64,000 bases of DNA from Ammoniphilus sp. YIM 78166 (GCF_004522215.1 NZ_SDLR01000007.1:1-64000), one strand, 5' to 3'; positions 9,377 through 18,313 are shown, numbered from the stretch's first letter. Made by a program: numbers and translations. The notes: generated by a model not told the origin, from the letters alone.

Positions 9377-9694
9377 ATGGGACAACAAGTCAATACGAAT
9401 GAAACTCAACCTAAGTTTAAAAAACACGAAAGTCCAAAGAGACATCTTGTTGCCTTCGTCGTTTCCATTATCCTTACAGCCCTTGCATTTTTGGCTGTCA
9501 TCGTGGGCGGCACCAGCGGGTATGTGATTCCTTTCATCATTGTGCTTGGGATCATTCAAGCTGGATTCCAGCTATATATCTGGATGCATATGGACCAAAA
9601 GGGACATGAGCTTCCTGAGCTTGGAATTTACACGGGATTGTTTGTAGCGATCCTTACAATTATTACGTTCGTCTACTGGTTGGGCGGCTATTAA
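9377..9694 (+). CDS. ctaF: cytochrome caa3 oxidase subunit IV
   Basis: A 105-residue small subunit of the oxidase with a soluble basic N-terminus and three membrane helices. The IQAGFQLYIWMHMDQKGHE segment between helices two and three is typical of CtaF/CoxD proteins. It follows ctaE after four bases and is closed by a terminator, so it is the last gene of the transcript. It is thought to help assemble the CuB site of subunit I. Confidence 0.95.
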   Translation: MGQQVNTNETQPKFKKHESPKRHLVAFVVSIILTALAFLAVIVGGTSGYVIPFIIVLGIIQAGFQLYIWMHMDQKGHELPELGIYTGLFVAILTIITFVYWLGGY

Positions 9695-9700
9695 TCTACA

Positions 9701-9732
9701 GGAGAGGGGCGAGCTTGATTGCCCCTCTCTTT
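9701..9732 (+). terminator. terminator of ctaCDEF
   Basis: Arms GAGAGGGGC and GCCCCTCTC around a ten-base loop, followed by TTTTCC, right after ctaF. Confidence 0.9.
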
Positions 9733-9811
9733 TCCTATGGTGTAGGCAAGAAGACTAATGATACAATATCAGGGGTAATAAGATTGATCTCCAGGAATAG
9801 GAGGAATTGTG

Positions 9812-10675
9812 ATGAATCATGGACATCACCAACATGGCATAGACCCTACGGTAAGCTTTTTTGATCTGTGGAATCCTTGGCAGCTGTTGCTGACGCTTGT
9901 GATAGCAGGCTTATATCTTTATTTTATTGGGAAGGGAAGACAACGCTTCGAGCGTGTAACCCCTGTAAAAACACACCACGTGTTTCTGTTTGGTCTCGGT
10001 TTGTTTACTTACTATATGGCCGCGGGAAGCCCGTTGAATCATTATGGACATCACTATCTGTTTAGTGCGCATATGCTTCAGCAGTCCTTGCTTTATTTCG
10101 TGGTTCCACCACTGCTCATTGTGGGGATGCCGAAATATATGCTAGAAGCTTTTTTCAAAGTGAAATGGGCTAAAAAGATGTTAGAGACGAATATGCTCAT
10201 TTCTATCTTTGCGTTTAACCTCATGTTTTCTATGTACCACCTGCCTATCGTATTCAATACGGTCATGCAAAGTGAATTATTGATGTCTCTATCGCATTTA
10301 ATCCTTTTCTTAGCCGCGTTCCAAATGTGGTGGCCGATCATCAGTCCGCTTCCGGAAGTTCAGCATCTGACTGAACTTCGCAGAATGGCCTACATTATCT
10401 GTGGAGCGGTACTGTTAACCCCTGCATGTGCTTTAATTATTTTTGCAGATAGCATCGTTTATGAAACGTATGTTGGCGTGCCGGAGGTTTTCTGGTGGCT
10501 GCCTTCAATGGATGATCAACAACTGGGTGGCGTACTGATGAAGTTAGTTCAGGAGGTAGCCTTTGGATCCTCTTTGGCCTTTATCTTTTTCCGCTGGTTT
10601 CGCAAGGATAACCCTAAGGACGCCGTTGATCTTTACCAGCCAGCTATGGAAGCGCCGCAAGGGGTTAAAGAGTAG
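9812..10675 (+). CDS. ctaG: CtaG, cytochrome c oxidase assembly factor (caa3 type)
   Basis: A 287-residue polytopic membrane protein of the caa3_CtaG family, needed to make active caa3 oxidase in Bacillus, probably by helping CuB insertion. The N-terminal HGHHQHG could bind copper, and the inner motifs PLNHYGHHYLFSAHMLQQ and PLLIVGMP are the family signature. About seven helices are seen. ATG at 9812 is preferred over GTG 9809 on spacing from TAGGAGG. It follows the operon terminator and may have its own promoter or depend on read-through. Confidence 0.95.
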   Translation: MNHGHHQHGIDPTVSFFDLWNPWQLLLTLVIAGLYLYFIGKGRQRFERVTPVKTHHVFLFGLGLFTYYMAAGSPLNHYGHHYLFSAHMLQQSLLYFVVPPLLIVGMPKYMLEAFFKVKWAKKMLETNMLISIFAFNLMFSMYHLPIVFNTVMQSELLMSLSHLILFLAAFQMWWPIISPLPEVQHLTELRRMAYIICGAVLLTPACALIIFADSIVYETYVGVPEVFWWLPSMDDQQLGGVLMKLVQEVAFGSSLAFIFFRWFRKDNPKDAVDLYQPAMEAPQGVKE

Positions 10676-10711
10676 CCTCACTATATAGAAAACGAAGGGA
10701 TGGCAAAGGCC

Positions 10712-11164
10712 ATGATTTTACCTTTTCTTAGCACTTCATTTATTGTGATTAGTGCCATTCTTGTTGCGATTGGCTGGTATTACATCGCGCAAAGAAAAAT
10801 TGAAACTCATAAAAAGGTGATGACCTGGGCAGGGGCTTTTGCCTTACTGTTCTTCATTATCTATGCTTCTAGAACGTTATTTATCGGGAATACCGCGTTC
10901 GGTGGTCCGGAGGATATCAAGATCTACTATACCGTCTTTTTAGTCTTTCATATCATCCTCGCTACAACGGGAGCCGTATTTGGTTTGACCTCTTTATGGT
11001 CAGGGTTTAAGAATCGAATGAAGCTTCATAAGAAAATAGGTCCCATTACTTCTATTATCTGGTTCAGTACGGCTATTACAGGAGTAGCGGTTTATGTACT
11101 TCTTTATGTGTTATGGACGCCTGGAGAAGCAACAAGCTTGTTTAAAGCTATTTTAGGATGGTAA
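10712..11164 (+). CDS. ctaM: DUF420 membrane protein (YozB/CtaM-like)
   Basis: A 150-residue protein with four membrane helices and conserved histidines (THKKVM, FHIILA, LHKKIG), as in DUF420. The homologue CtaM is needed for heme-copper oxidase maturation in Staphylococcus aureus, and the family often follows ctaG, as here. That context supports a role in oxidase assembly; the reaction is unknown. ATG 10712 is used because the alternative at 10700 directly abuts its only purine-rich tract. Confidence 0.85.
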   Translation: MILPFLSTSFIVISAILVAIGWYYIAQRKIETHKKVMTWAGAFALLFFIIYASRTLFIGNTAFGGPEDIKIYYTVFLVFHIILATTGAVFGLTSLWSGFKNRMKLHKKIGPITSIIWFSTAITGVAVYVLLYVLWTPGEATSLFKAILGW

Positions 11165-11182
11165 AGTAGAAGGGAAGGATGT

Positions 11183-11214
11183 AAATCCGGGCAGAGATGT
11201 CCGGATTTTCTTTC
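11183..11214 (+). terminator. terminator after ctaM
   Basis: Arms AAATCCGG and CCGGATTT with a ten-base loop and a T-rich tail end the ctaG-ctaM transcript. Confidence 0.85.
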
Positions 11215-11240
11215 TAATCGGCTAGGGAGGAGAACATTCG

Positions 11241-12209
11241 ATGAAGCCAAAAGTTTTTATTGCTAGACCGGTCCCTAAAGAGATCGAGGACTACATAGCA
11301 GAATATTGTGAGGTTGAAACCTGGTCGAGTACAGAGACCATTCCTCGGAGTGAGCTACTGAAGGCGGTTCAATCCGTCGAGGGGTTGCTAATTACGGGAG
11401 GAAGAATTGATGAAGAGCTTCTGGAGCATGCACCTCATCTTAAAATCGTAAGTAACATTTCCGTCGGCTATAACAATTTTGACCTTGAGGCGATGAAGAG
11501 GAGAGGCGTGATCGGCACTCATACTCCTTATGTGTTGGATGATAGCGTCGCAGACTTGGTTTTAGGCTTGATGCTTTCGTGTGCGCGAAGAATCCCAGAG
11601 CTTGATCAATACGTCAAACAAGGCCAATGGCAAAGAGGCGATGACGAGGTGCTATTTGGGCTGGATGTCCACCACGCTACGCTTGGGATCATTGGGATGG
11701 GGAGAATCGGAGAGGCCATTGCGAAACGAGCAAGATTTGGCTTTGATATGGATGTCATCTATACCAATCGCTCGCGAAAGTTCGAAGCAGAACAAGCGTT
11801 GGGCGTTCGTTATCAGCCCATGGAAGACTTGCTTAAGCAATCCGATTTTATCGTGCTCATGACGCCGCTTACCCCTGAAACGACTCGGTTGATCGGAAAA
11901 GAGCAATTCTCTTTAATGAAAGATTCTGCTATCTTTATTAATGTATCCAGAGGGCAGAATGTGGATGAACAAGCTTTAATCGAGGCGTTAGCTTCGGGTC
12001 AAATTCGAGCAGCAGGATTGGATGTATTCGAAAATGAACCGGTGGCTGCGGACTCTCCTTTATTAAAGATGCCCCAGGTGGTGACGTTACCCCATATCGG
12101 TTCCGCCACCGCGAAAACGCGAATGGATATGGCCAGAGTAGCGGCTGAGAACCTAGTCAAAGGGGTGAAGGGAGAAACTCCCCCTTATATTGTAAAAGAA
12201 CTTTCGTAA
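11241..12209 (+). CDS. D-2-hydroxyacid dehydrogenase (glyoxylate/hydroxypyruvate reductase type)
   Basis: A 322-residue NAD(P)-dependent dehydrogenase of the D-isomer-specific family. The Rossmann motif GMGRIGEAIAKRA is near residue 152. The catalytic residues are in place: Arg in NVSRGQNVDE, Glu in DVFENEP and His in LPHIGSAT. The short Arg/Ser-rich stretch after the second strand (YTNRSRK) favours NADP and a glyoxylate, hydroxypyruvate or 2-ketogluconate reductase, like B. subtilis YvcT. The exact substrate cannot be told. Clear AGGGAGGAG upstream; the next gene follows after 15 bases. Confidence 0.9.
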   Translation: MKPKVFIARPVPKEIEDYIAEYCEVETWSSTETIPRSELLKAVQSVEGLLITGGRIDEELLEHAPHLKIVSNISVGYNNFDLEAMKRRGVIGTHTPYVLDDSVADLVLGLMLSCARRIPELDQYVKQGQWQRGDDEVLFGLDVHHATLGIIGMGRIGEAIAKRARFGFDMDVIYTNRSRKFEAEQALGVRYQPMEDLLKQSDFIVLMTPLTPETTRLIGKEQFSLMKDSAIFINVSRGQNVDEQALIEALASGQIRAAGLDVFENEPVAADSPLLKMPQVVTLPHIGSATAKTRMDMARVAAENLVKGVKGETPPYIVKELS

Positions 12210-12224
12210 TCGTGAGGTGCTACC

Positions 12225-12530
12225 ATGTTGAATTATCAAATTGAGCTTTCCGTGTTGCAGGTGGAGATTCTTCTTGATACCGTTGAATCCTTTGTAGATA
12301 ATCACAAGCTGTTGCATATGCCAGACCAAACCGGCGAAATTGTAGGACTGCCCCTTACGGCTGCTGCCCTGCAATTCATCCATGCGGTTTTGAAGGAAAA
12401 AGAAGTAACGGATAAGGTACCGGTTGAAGTTAAGCTGGAGTCTCGTGAAGGGGAAAGCGGAGTGCAGGTATCTCTGCTTGGAACCGATATGACTTATCAA
12501 GTAGATTGGAATTCCTTTGATCCGGTATAG
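12225..12530 (+). CDS. conserved hypothetical protein
   Basis: A 101-residue soluble acidic protein with no signal peptide or membrane segment. An amphipathic helical N-terminal half is followed by a likely beta-rich end (VPVEVKLESRE, GVQVSLLG). It lies 15 bases after the dehydrogenase and shares its terminator, so the two are probably co-transcribed. I do not recognise the family. Confidence 0.6.
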   Translation: MLNYQIELSVLQVEILLDTVESFVDNHKLLHMPDQTGEIVGLPLTAAALQFIHAVLKEKEVTDKVPVEVKLESREGESGVQVSLLGTDMTYQVDWNSFDPV

Positions 12531-12534
12531 GCAG

Positions 12535-12576
12535 AAAAAAAGACAAGGTCCATGGGAAGATGGCCTTGTCTTTTTT
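12535..12576. terminator. bidirectional terminator
   Basis: AAAAAAGACAAGG and CCTTGTCTTTTTT arms with A and T tracts on both sides serve the convergent hypothetical gene (+) and hemQ (-). Confidence 0.9.
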
Positions 12577-12580
12577 AAAT

Positions 12581-13325
12581 TTACACTTGAAGATACGTTT
12601 TTACGCGTTCTTCGTCCATCAGGTTCCCCACAAAGAAGGAACCAAAGTCGCCATAGCGCGCACTTACTTCGTCAAAACGCATTTCATAAACAAGCTTCTT
12701 ATAGGTTAACGGATTATCGGAGAAAAGGGTAACGCCCCATTCCCAATCGTCTAAACCAACGGATCCGGAGATAATCTGAGTGACTTGTCCCGCATATTTT
12801 CTCCCGATCATACCATGGCTTCTCATCATGCTTTGACGTTCTTCCATCGGAAGCATGTACCAATTATCGTTGCCTTCTCTACGCTTGTTCATCGGATAGA
12901 AGCAGATATGCTTCGTTCTTGGCAGGGTTGGCTTCAGGCGTCCCTGGATGTAAGGATCCGTCTCTGGATCAATGTCTGTAGCTACATATGTACTTAACTC
13001 AACGACAGAAACGTAGGAATAGCTAGGGATCGTAATTTGAGCAAGAAGGGTCTTGTTAAAGGCCGTTTCTAACTCATCGAGCTCTTCTAACGTAGGTCTT
13101 AGATGCATGAAAGCAAGGTCGGCTTTTTGTCCAACCACAGAATAAAGGCTATAGCTGCCTTTTTTTTTCTGCTTCTACTTCATTCCAAGAAGACATGAGA
13201 GATAGCAACTCGTTCGTGGCTTGATCGCGTTCTTCTTGAGTAAGAGCTTTCCAGGCGTTCCAATCAATCGATCTAAAGTCATGAAGGACATACCATCCTT
13301 CTAAGGTTTGTACGGCTTGACTCAT
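12581..13325 (-). pseudogene. hemQ: coproheme decarboxylase HemQ/ChdC, interrupted by +1 frameshift in a poly-A run
   Basis: HemQ turns coproheme into protoheme, the last step of the Gram-positive heme pathway. The gene starts at ATG 13325 after AAAAAGGAG and reads 55 codons. It then meets nine A (13160-13168 on the + strand as T). With nine A the frame reaches TAG within a few codons; with eight A it continues as GSYSLYSVVGQ to the stop at 12581, giving 247 residues, the normal length. The rest is intact: catalytic Y143 in CFYPMNKRRE, K147, and proximal heme ligand H170 in RSHGMIG. All the damage is one base in a homopolymer, so this may be a sequencing error, a slippage site or a fresh mutation rather than a dead gene. 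Confidence 0.85.
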
Positions 13326-13520
13326 TGTTCAACAACTCCTTTTTAGGGACTTCTAAAGCAATTAAATTTCCCACCATAGTATACCATATTGGTCTAGCGT
13401 TGCTAAATTTTTTCCCTCTATGTAACACACATTTTCATGTTGCCTATGTCAAAAATGTGAATGCATGAACAGGAAAGGGAGAGAAAAAGATATGGATATA
13501 CCAAGAGTAGGAGATTGAAG

Positions 13521-14183
13521 ATGAAAAAGTATGTTCTTACATGCCTAATATTCATGCTGTTCGTTTGGAGCTCTAGTGGTTATGCCTACCCGGAGCGTTT
13601 TGATGTGATCATAGACGTAGGTCACGGAGGAATTGACGGAGGTACCGTATCCCCGAATAACATGTTAGAAAAAGACCTGAACCTCGAGATTGGAAAAAAG
13701 CTTTATCAAAAGTTAATGGATCAAGGCTATAACGTAGGTATCACACGTTTACGCGACTATGCCCTTAGCGATGATAGCCGTCTAGGAATACGCAGCCGTC
13801 ATTTACGGGATTTAACGCAAAGAAAGCTCATCGCTGATGCCTTGAAGCCGAAATTGTTCATCAGCATCCACATGAACGCCGCAGCGAAAGAAAGCCGCAG
13901 AGGACCTTTGGTGATTTATCAGGCAAGTGAGAAAAGCTATGCCGTCGCTCAATTGCTTCAGCAGCATCTAAACGAAGTTTATAAGATGAAGAAGTGGCCA
14001 TTAAAGGGTAAGTCTTACTTCTTAATGAAGCATCTCGAGATGCCCTCTGTCATCGTTGAGGTGGGCTATATGAGCAATCCGAGGGACTTGGCCATGCTGA
14101 CCGATGAAGCCATGCAAACGCAGCTTGTAGACGCCATGGCACACTCTATTGGGGAGTATTTCTTAGTGTATCCGGTGGATTAA
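13521..14183 (+). CDS. cwlD: N-acetylmuramoyl-L-alanine amidase, CwlD-like
   Basis: A 220-residue zinc amidase of the Amidase_3 family that removes the stem peptide from peptidoglycan. Signal peptide at residues 1-22 (LFVWSSSGYA). Zinc and catalytic residues: H in DVGHGGIDGG, E in MLEKDLNLEIG, H in SIHMNAA, and E in VEVGYMSNP. It has a single domain with no wall-binding repeats, like CwlD, which makes muramic delta-lactam in the spore cortex. ATG 13521 follows GTAGGAG; the upstream in-frame ATG at 13461 would put a highly charged stretch before the signal peptide. The paralogue name is inferred from length and architecture. Confidence 0.8.
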   Translation: MKKYVLTCLIFMLFVWSSSGYAYPERFDVIIDVGHGGIDGGTVSPNNMLEKDLNLEIGKKLYQKLMDQGYNVGITRLRDYALSDDSRLGIRSRHLRDLTQRKLIADALKPKLFISIHMNAAAKESRRGPLVIYQASEKSYAVAQLLQQHLNEVYKMKKWPLKGKSYFLMKHLEMPSVIVEVGYMSNPRDLAMLTDEAMQTQLVDAMAHSIGEYFLVYPVD

Positions 14184-14190
14184 GTAAGCG

Positions 14191-14220
14191 AAAAAAGGTG
14201 GCCTGATGGCCACCTTTTTA
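14191..14220. terminator. bidirectional terminator between cwlD and dapL
   Basis: AAAAAAGGTGGCC and GGCCACCTTTTT arms close both convergent genes; it reaches into the dapL stop codon. Confidence 0.9.
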
Positions 14221-15345
14221 CGTTGCTATTTTCCTGATATAACGAGTCAGTAAATCAATCGCCACATCAATGGCTTCTTCATTTGGTTCAAGCTTCGCAT
14301 GATGGAGTCCAAAAGGGGTGTCGACACCCAGCCAGAACATGAAACCGGGGATCCTCTCCAGAAAATATCCGAAGTCTTCTCCTGTCATGGCTTCTTTACA
14401 TTCTATCAGTTGAACCTTGCCATCTGCTTGTACCCAATCCATAAAGTCTCGAACGCGCTCAGGATTATTGTATACCTGGCAGTAGTTCGACCCATAGTCA
14501 ATCACGGCTTGGCAGGCAAATCCGGCTTCAATGCCCTGTACTAGGGCTTCAATCCGAGTTTTAATCTTCGTCATCGACTCCATCGAAAGGGTTCGAATGG
14601 TGCCTTCCAAGCGAGCTTTTTCAGCGATGATGTTTTGCTTCGTACCGCCCTCGATCTTGCCGATGGTCACAACACCAGAATCGAGGGGATCGATGTTGCG
14701 GGCTACGATGCTCTGCAATTGCGTAACCAAGTGGCTGGCGGCAACCACCATATCATTGGCCGTATGGGGAAAGGCAGCGTGGCCGCCTTTTCCAATTAAG
14801 TCAATGAAGAGCTCCGATGTGTTGGCAAACAGGATGCCTTCTCTCGTGGCAATGGTACCGACAGGGTGTTCAGGGGCGATATGCAGCGCCATAATCATCT
14901 CGGGCATCCAACGAGCTAAGGCTTCGCTTTCCTCGAGCATAGGCTTGGCTCCGCCGGGACCTTCTTCAGCAGGCTGAAAGATAAATAAAACATCATCTTT
15001 TACCGGGTGCTCTACCACGTGCGTTAAGACGCCTAGGGCAATGCTCATATGAAAGTCATGGCCGCAAGCATGCATATAGCCTTCATGGGTCGAACGAAAG
15101 TCGTAGCTGGTGTCTTCCGGGATAGGCAGTCCATCCATATCGGCTCGATAGCCGATAATACGGCTAGGGTTGGTCCCTTTGACCTTCACTAGAATTCCCG
15201 TTCGCCATGTTTCAATGTCCATTCGATCCTGAGGCAGCCCCTTGATGTAATCCATTAAAAACTGCTGCGTTTTAAATTCTTCAAATCCTTTTTCCGGGAT
15301 CTGATGAAGAGTTCGGCGGATGCTTCGGTATACAGTAAGACCCAT
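14218..15345 (-). CDS. dapL: N-acetyl-L,L-diaminopimelate deacetylase
   Basis: A 375-residue M20-family metallohydrolase that removes acetate from N-acetyl-LL-diaminopimelate in the acetylase branch of lysine and cell-wall DAP synthesis. Metal-binding and catalytic motifs are present: ADMDGLPI, HACGHDFHMS, PAEEGPGGA and the late MTGEDFGYF. It starts 12 bases after the dapH stop; ATG 15345 gives a better spacing from TAGGGAG than GTG 15354. It pairs with dapH in an operon, and patA, which supplies the step between them, is at 30311. Confidence 0.93.
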   Translation of the reverse strand: MGLTVYRSIRRTLHQIPEKGFEEFKTQQFLMDYIKGLPQDRMDIETWRTGILVKVKGTNPSRIIGYRADMDGLPIPEDTSYDFRSTHEGYMHACGHDFHMSIALGVLTHVVEHPVKDDVLFIFQPAEEGPGGAKPMLEESEALARWMPEMIMALHIAPEHPVGTIATREGILFANTSELFIDLIGKGGHAAFPHTANDMVVAASHLVTQLQSIVARNIDPLDSGVVTIGKIEGGTKQNIIAEKARLEGTIRTLSMESMTKIKTRIEALVQGIEAGFACQAVIDYGSNYCQVYNNPERVRDFMDWVQADGKVQLIECKEAMTGEDFGYFLERIPGFMFWLGVDTPFGLHHAKLEPNEEAIDVAIDLLTRYIRKIAT

Positions 15346-15357
15346 GTTGGTCACTCC

Positions 15358-16059
15358 CTACAGTTGACGAAGCTCCTGCTTGATTTCAGTTTTGGATTTC
15401 GTTTTTTCATCAATCTGCTTAATCACACGTGCAGGGGTACCAGCAACCACGGTATAAGGAGGAACATCGTCCACTACAACCGCTCCAGCAGCGACAACGG
15501 CACCTTTACCCACACGCACACCTTCAAGAAGGACCGCGTTAGCTCCAACAACAACATCATCTTCTACGATGACTGGAGAAGCGGAAGGAGGCTCGATCAC
15601 GCCTGCAAGGACGGAACCTGCACCAATGTGGCAGTTCTTTCCTACTGTGGCACGACCACCAAGCACAACATTCATATCAATCATGGTGCCTTCGCCTACA
15701 ACAGCCCCAATATTAATCACAGCACCCATCATGATTACCGCATTGTTTCCGATTTCGACTTGATCACGAATAATAGCGCCTGGCTCAATGCGAGCGTGGA
15801 TGTGCTTAGCATCTAGAAGAGGAATCGCAGAATTGCGACGATCGCTTTCTACAATATAATCTTCAATTTGACCTTGGTTGGCTTGGATAGCCGCTTCAAT
15901 ATCTTTCCACTCCCCAAATAATACCCCAACATTGCCTGTAATGAAGGACTTGGTTTCTGCTCCGAAGTCAATTCCTTCTATGCTTCCTTTAATATGTACT
16001 TTTACAGGCGTCTTTTTTACCGACTTCTGAATAAATTCGATGATTTGATTTGCATCCAT
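15358..16059 (-). CDS. dapH: tetrahydrodipicolinate N-acetyltransferase
   Basis: A 233-residue acyltransferase that acetylates tetrahydrodipicolinate using acetyl-CoA. The N-terminal 80 residues are the DapH_N domain; from about residue 85 there is a left-handed beta helix of hexapeptide repeats (for example MMGAVINIGAVVGEGTMIDM and VVGANAVLLEGVRVGKGAVV). ATG 16059 is chosen because AGGAGG lies nine bases before it. It is the first gene of dapH-dapL. Confidence 0.96.
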   Translation of the reverse strand: MDANQIIEFIQKSVKKTPVKVHIKGSIEGIDFGAETKSFITGNVGVLFGEWKDIEAAIQANQGQIEDYIVESDRRNSAIPLLDAKHIHARIEPGAIIRDQVEIGNNAVIMMGAVINIGAVVGEGTMIDMNVVLGGRATVGKNCHIGAGSVLAGVIEPPSASPVIVEDDVVVGANAVLLEGVRVGKGAVVAAGAVVVDDVPPYTVVAGTPARVIKQIDEKTKSKTEIKQELRQL

Positions 16060-16217
16060 TATGTTCATCCTCCTAATCATTAAGAAAAATTCGGCATTGA
16101 TGCCAAATTTTCTGCGCTTTTACCACCTTATACTGTACCAGATTAGACAAAAATAAACAATGTTTGCACTTGGATCCTAATTGTAAGGGTTTACACGACT
16201 ATTCTGAAAAAAAAGTG

Positions 16218-16246
16218 TTGCAAAACGGTTCAAATATAAATATAAT
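16218..16246 (+). promoter_or_regulatory. sigma-A promoter of glnA
   Basis: TTGCAA (16218-16223), exactly 17 bases, then perfect TATAAT (16241-16246), 53 bases before the glnA ATG. No clear GlnR/TnrA box was found near it. Confidence 0.8.
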
Positions 16247-16299
16247 GAGTTCATAAAGAGATGTTAGGAAACATGACATTGAATGGGAGGAAATATACA

Positions 16300-17649
16300 A
16301 TGGTGATGGCAACTGGAACTGAAACGAAACTTCAAGAGATTCAAAAGGTAATCAGAGAAAAGAGTGTTGACTTGCTACACTTGCAATTTGTAGATATAGA
16401 GGGCATTCTTAAGCACGTAACGGTTACAGCCGAACAATTGGATGATGCAGTAGAAGGAAAAATCATGTTTGATGGATCCTCTGTAGCTGGATTCTCTCCT
16501 ATCAATAAGTCGGATTTATACTTGCTACCGGATTTAAACACTTTCGCAGTGCTTCCTTGGACAGTTGAAGATGGATATTCCGAAGCGCGTTTCCTTTGCA
16601 GCGTAACGAATCCAGATGGAACTTTGTTTGAAGGAGATACTCGCAACGTTTTGAAGCGTGTAGTGGAGAAAGCAGAAGATAAGGGCTATAGCATTTCTGC
16701 AGGTCCTGAGCTTGAATTCTTCTTGTTCCAAACAGACGAGAATGGAAGACCAACTCTAGCTACGCATGACGAAGCGGGTTACTTCGCTCCATCTCCAAAC
16801 GACCTAGGTGAGCGTGTTCGTTTAGAAATTTACCGTGCTCTGAAGGCTATGGGCTTTACCATCGAGGTTTCTCACCACGAAGTGGCTCAAGGTCAACATG
16901 AGATCGGATTTAAATATGCTGATGTGTTAGGTGCTGCTGATAATGCAACAACGTATAAGTGGGTAGTTAAAACGGTTGCGAAGCGTTTTGGATTGCATGC
17001 AACCTTCATGCCGAAGCCAGTTTTTGGTATCAACGGTTCTGGAATGCACGTAAACATGTCCTTGTTCAAAGATGGCAAGAACGTTTTCTTCGATCAAGAC
17101 GATGAAATGCAATTATCTTCTACCGCCTACTCTTTCATTGCCGGATTAATGGATAACATTAAGAGCTTTACAGCGGTAACCAACCCGTTGGTAAACTCCT
17201 ATAAGCGTTTAGTTCCTGGATATGAAGCTCCTTGCTATATTGCTTGGTCTGGTTCAAACCGCTCGGCTTTGATCCGAATTCCTGCAAAACGCGGAATGGC
17301 GACGCGCGTAGAGTTGCGTTGTCCAGATCCTGCTGCTAACCCTTACTTGGCTTATGCTGTAGTAGCAGCGGCTGGTTTGGATGGAGTAGATCGCGGATTA
17401 GCTCCTGTTGCTTCAGTAAATGAAGATATCTTCCATATGAGCAATGATGAGCGTGCGGAGCGTGGCATCGATAACTTGCCTGGAAGCTTAGAAGCATCTC
17501 TAGATGAGCTAGAAGCTAACGAGTTTGGCCGCAGCGTTCTTGGAGATCACGTGTATGATGAATTTGTAGCTCTTAAGAGAGCGGAGTGGGATAGCTACCG
17601 TACCGCTGTTAGCTCTTGGGAAATCGAAAACTATCAAGGTAAATTCTAG
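16300..17649 (+). CDS. glnA: glutamine synthetase, type I
   Basis: A 449-residue GSI-alpha type enzyme that makes glutamine from glutamate, ammonia and ATP. Conserved active-site motifs run in order: DGSSVAGF, SAGPELEFF, EVSHHEVAQGQHEIG, NGSGMHVNMSL, and NPYLAYAVV. The adenylylation-site insert of GSI-beta enzymes is not evident. ATG 16300 follows GGGAGG. In Bacillus glnA usually follows glnR; here no glnR is adjacent and the gene has its own strong promoter. Confidence 0.97.
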   Translation: MVMATGTETKLQEIQKVIREKSVDLLHLQFVDIEGILKHVTVTAEQLDDAVEGKIMFDGSSVAGFSPINKSDLYLLPDLNTFAVLPWTVEDGYSEARFLCSVTNPDGTLFEGDTRNVLKRVVEKAEDKGYSISAGPELEFFLFQTDENGRPTLATHDEAGYFAPSPNDLGERVRLEIYRALKAMGFTIEVSHHEVAQGQHEIGFKYADVLGAADNATTYKWVVKTVAKRFGLHATFMPKPVFGINGSGMHVNMSLFKDGKNVFFDQDDEMQLSSTAYSFIAGLMDNIKSFTAVTNPLVNSYKRLVPGYEAPCYIAWSGSNRSALIRIPAKRGMATRVELRCPDPAANPYLAYAVVAAAGLDGVDRGLAPVASVNEDIFHMSNDERAERGIDNLPGSLEASLDELEANEFGRSVLGDHVYDEFVALKRAEWDSYRTAVSSWEIENYQGKF

Positions 17650-17710
17650 TTTGACTAAACGTATGACCTTGCCAGTCGGCAGGGTCATATACTTGTCCAA
17701 AAAAGTATGA

Positions 17711-17716
17711 TATAAT
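17711..17716 (+). promoter_or_regulatory. extended -10 promoter of the ferredoxin gene
   Basis: TGATATAAT gives an extended -10 (TGn then TATAAT) 36 bases before the ferredoxin ATG. No good -35 is visible. A GC-rich hairpin at 17660-17690 (TATGACC...GGGTCATA) may end glnA, but it has no T run. Confidence 0.6.
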
Positions 17717-17751
17717 ATATAGGAAATATACATACATGGGGAGGAAGAACG

Positions 17752-17982
17752 ATGGCTAAGTATTCTTGGGTTGAAAAAGATACCTGTATCGCGTGTGGGG
17801 CTTGTGGAGCAACAGCACCAGATATCTATGATTATGACGATGAAGGCATTGCCTACGTAACGCTAGACGACAATAAGGGGATCGCTGAGATTCCTGATAT
17901 CCTTTGGGATGACATGAACGATGCGGCTGAAGGCTGCCCTACAGACTCTATCAAGATTCAGGACGAGCCGTTCAACGTGTAA
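17752..17982 (+). CDS. fer: 4Fe-4S ferredoxin
   Basis: A 76-residue acidic electron carrier, closely like B. subtilis Fer. A single cluster is bound by CIACGACG near residue 11 and the distant Cys of EGCPTDSIK. The protein lacks the second cluster motif, so it is a one-cluster ferredoxin. It has its own promoter and terminator. It could serve as electron partner of the aldehyde:ferredoxin oxidoreductase at 33144, though that is only an inference. Confidence 0.95.
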   Translation: MAKYSWVEKDTCIACGACGATAPDIYDYDDEGIAYVTLDDNKGIAEIPDILWDDMNDAAEGCPTDSIKIQDEPFNV

Positions 17983-17989
17983 TCATAAT

Positions 17990-18017
17990 AAAAACCACCT
18001 TCATAGGTGGTTTTTTT
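17990..18017 (+). terminator. terminator of fer
   Basis: AAAAACCACC and GGTGGTTTTTTT arms with a short loop directly follow the ferredoxin gene. Confidence 0.92.
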
Positions 18018-18019
18018 GC

Positions 18020-18313
18020 TTATTTGCATGAAAACTTCATTCCGTTTTCAGCCATTTTAAAAATGCTCATTTTGGGTGCCTTCAGCAATTCCTCGTAAGA
18101 AAAGGTATGGCCTAGCTTATCTAGGTCAACCGTGTTAAGGGCCAGTTCAATTTCCTCATTCAGCTCATCGGAGAGATAGGTGTCACGGCAGCGAGGGCAA
18201 TGAATGGCAGGGACATCGGTCACCATAATTACCTTTATACCGCCGGGTTCGATCCATTGACAGTCCTTGGTAGCCTTTGAGGCTTGATTTTCCGTACACC
18301 AGACACACTCCAA
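18020..18313 (-). CDS. yokU: YokU-family zinc-ribbon protein
   Basis: A 97-residue protein with two CxxC pairs (CVWC near the start and CPRC around residue 41) and the SYEELL segment typical of YokU in Bacillus, whose role is unknown. A TTG start at 18313 is preferred: AAAGGAGG lies seven bases before it, and the family begins right before the first CxxC. A longer reading from 18361 has no ribosome-binding site. Confidence 0.75.
   Translation of the reverse strand: MECVWCTENQASKATKDCQWIEPGGIKVIMVTDVPAIHCPRCRDTYLSDELNEEIELALNTVDLDKLGHTFSYEELLKAPKMSIFKMAENGMKFSCK

Noticed and set aside
16185..16205. GlnR/TnrA box near glnA (TGTAAGGGTTTACA)
   Set aside because: It is a small palindrome but does not fit TGTNA-N7-TNACA, so I do not call it an operator.
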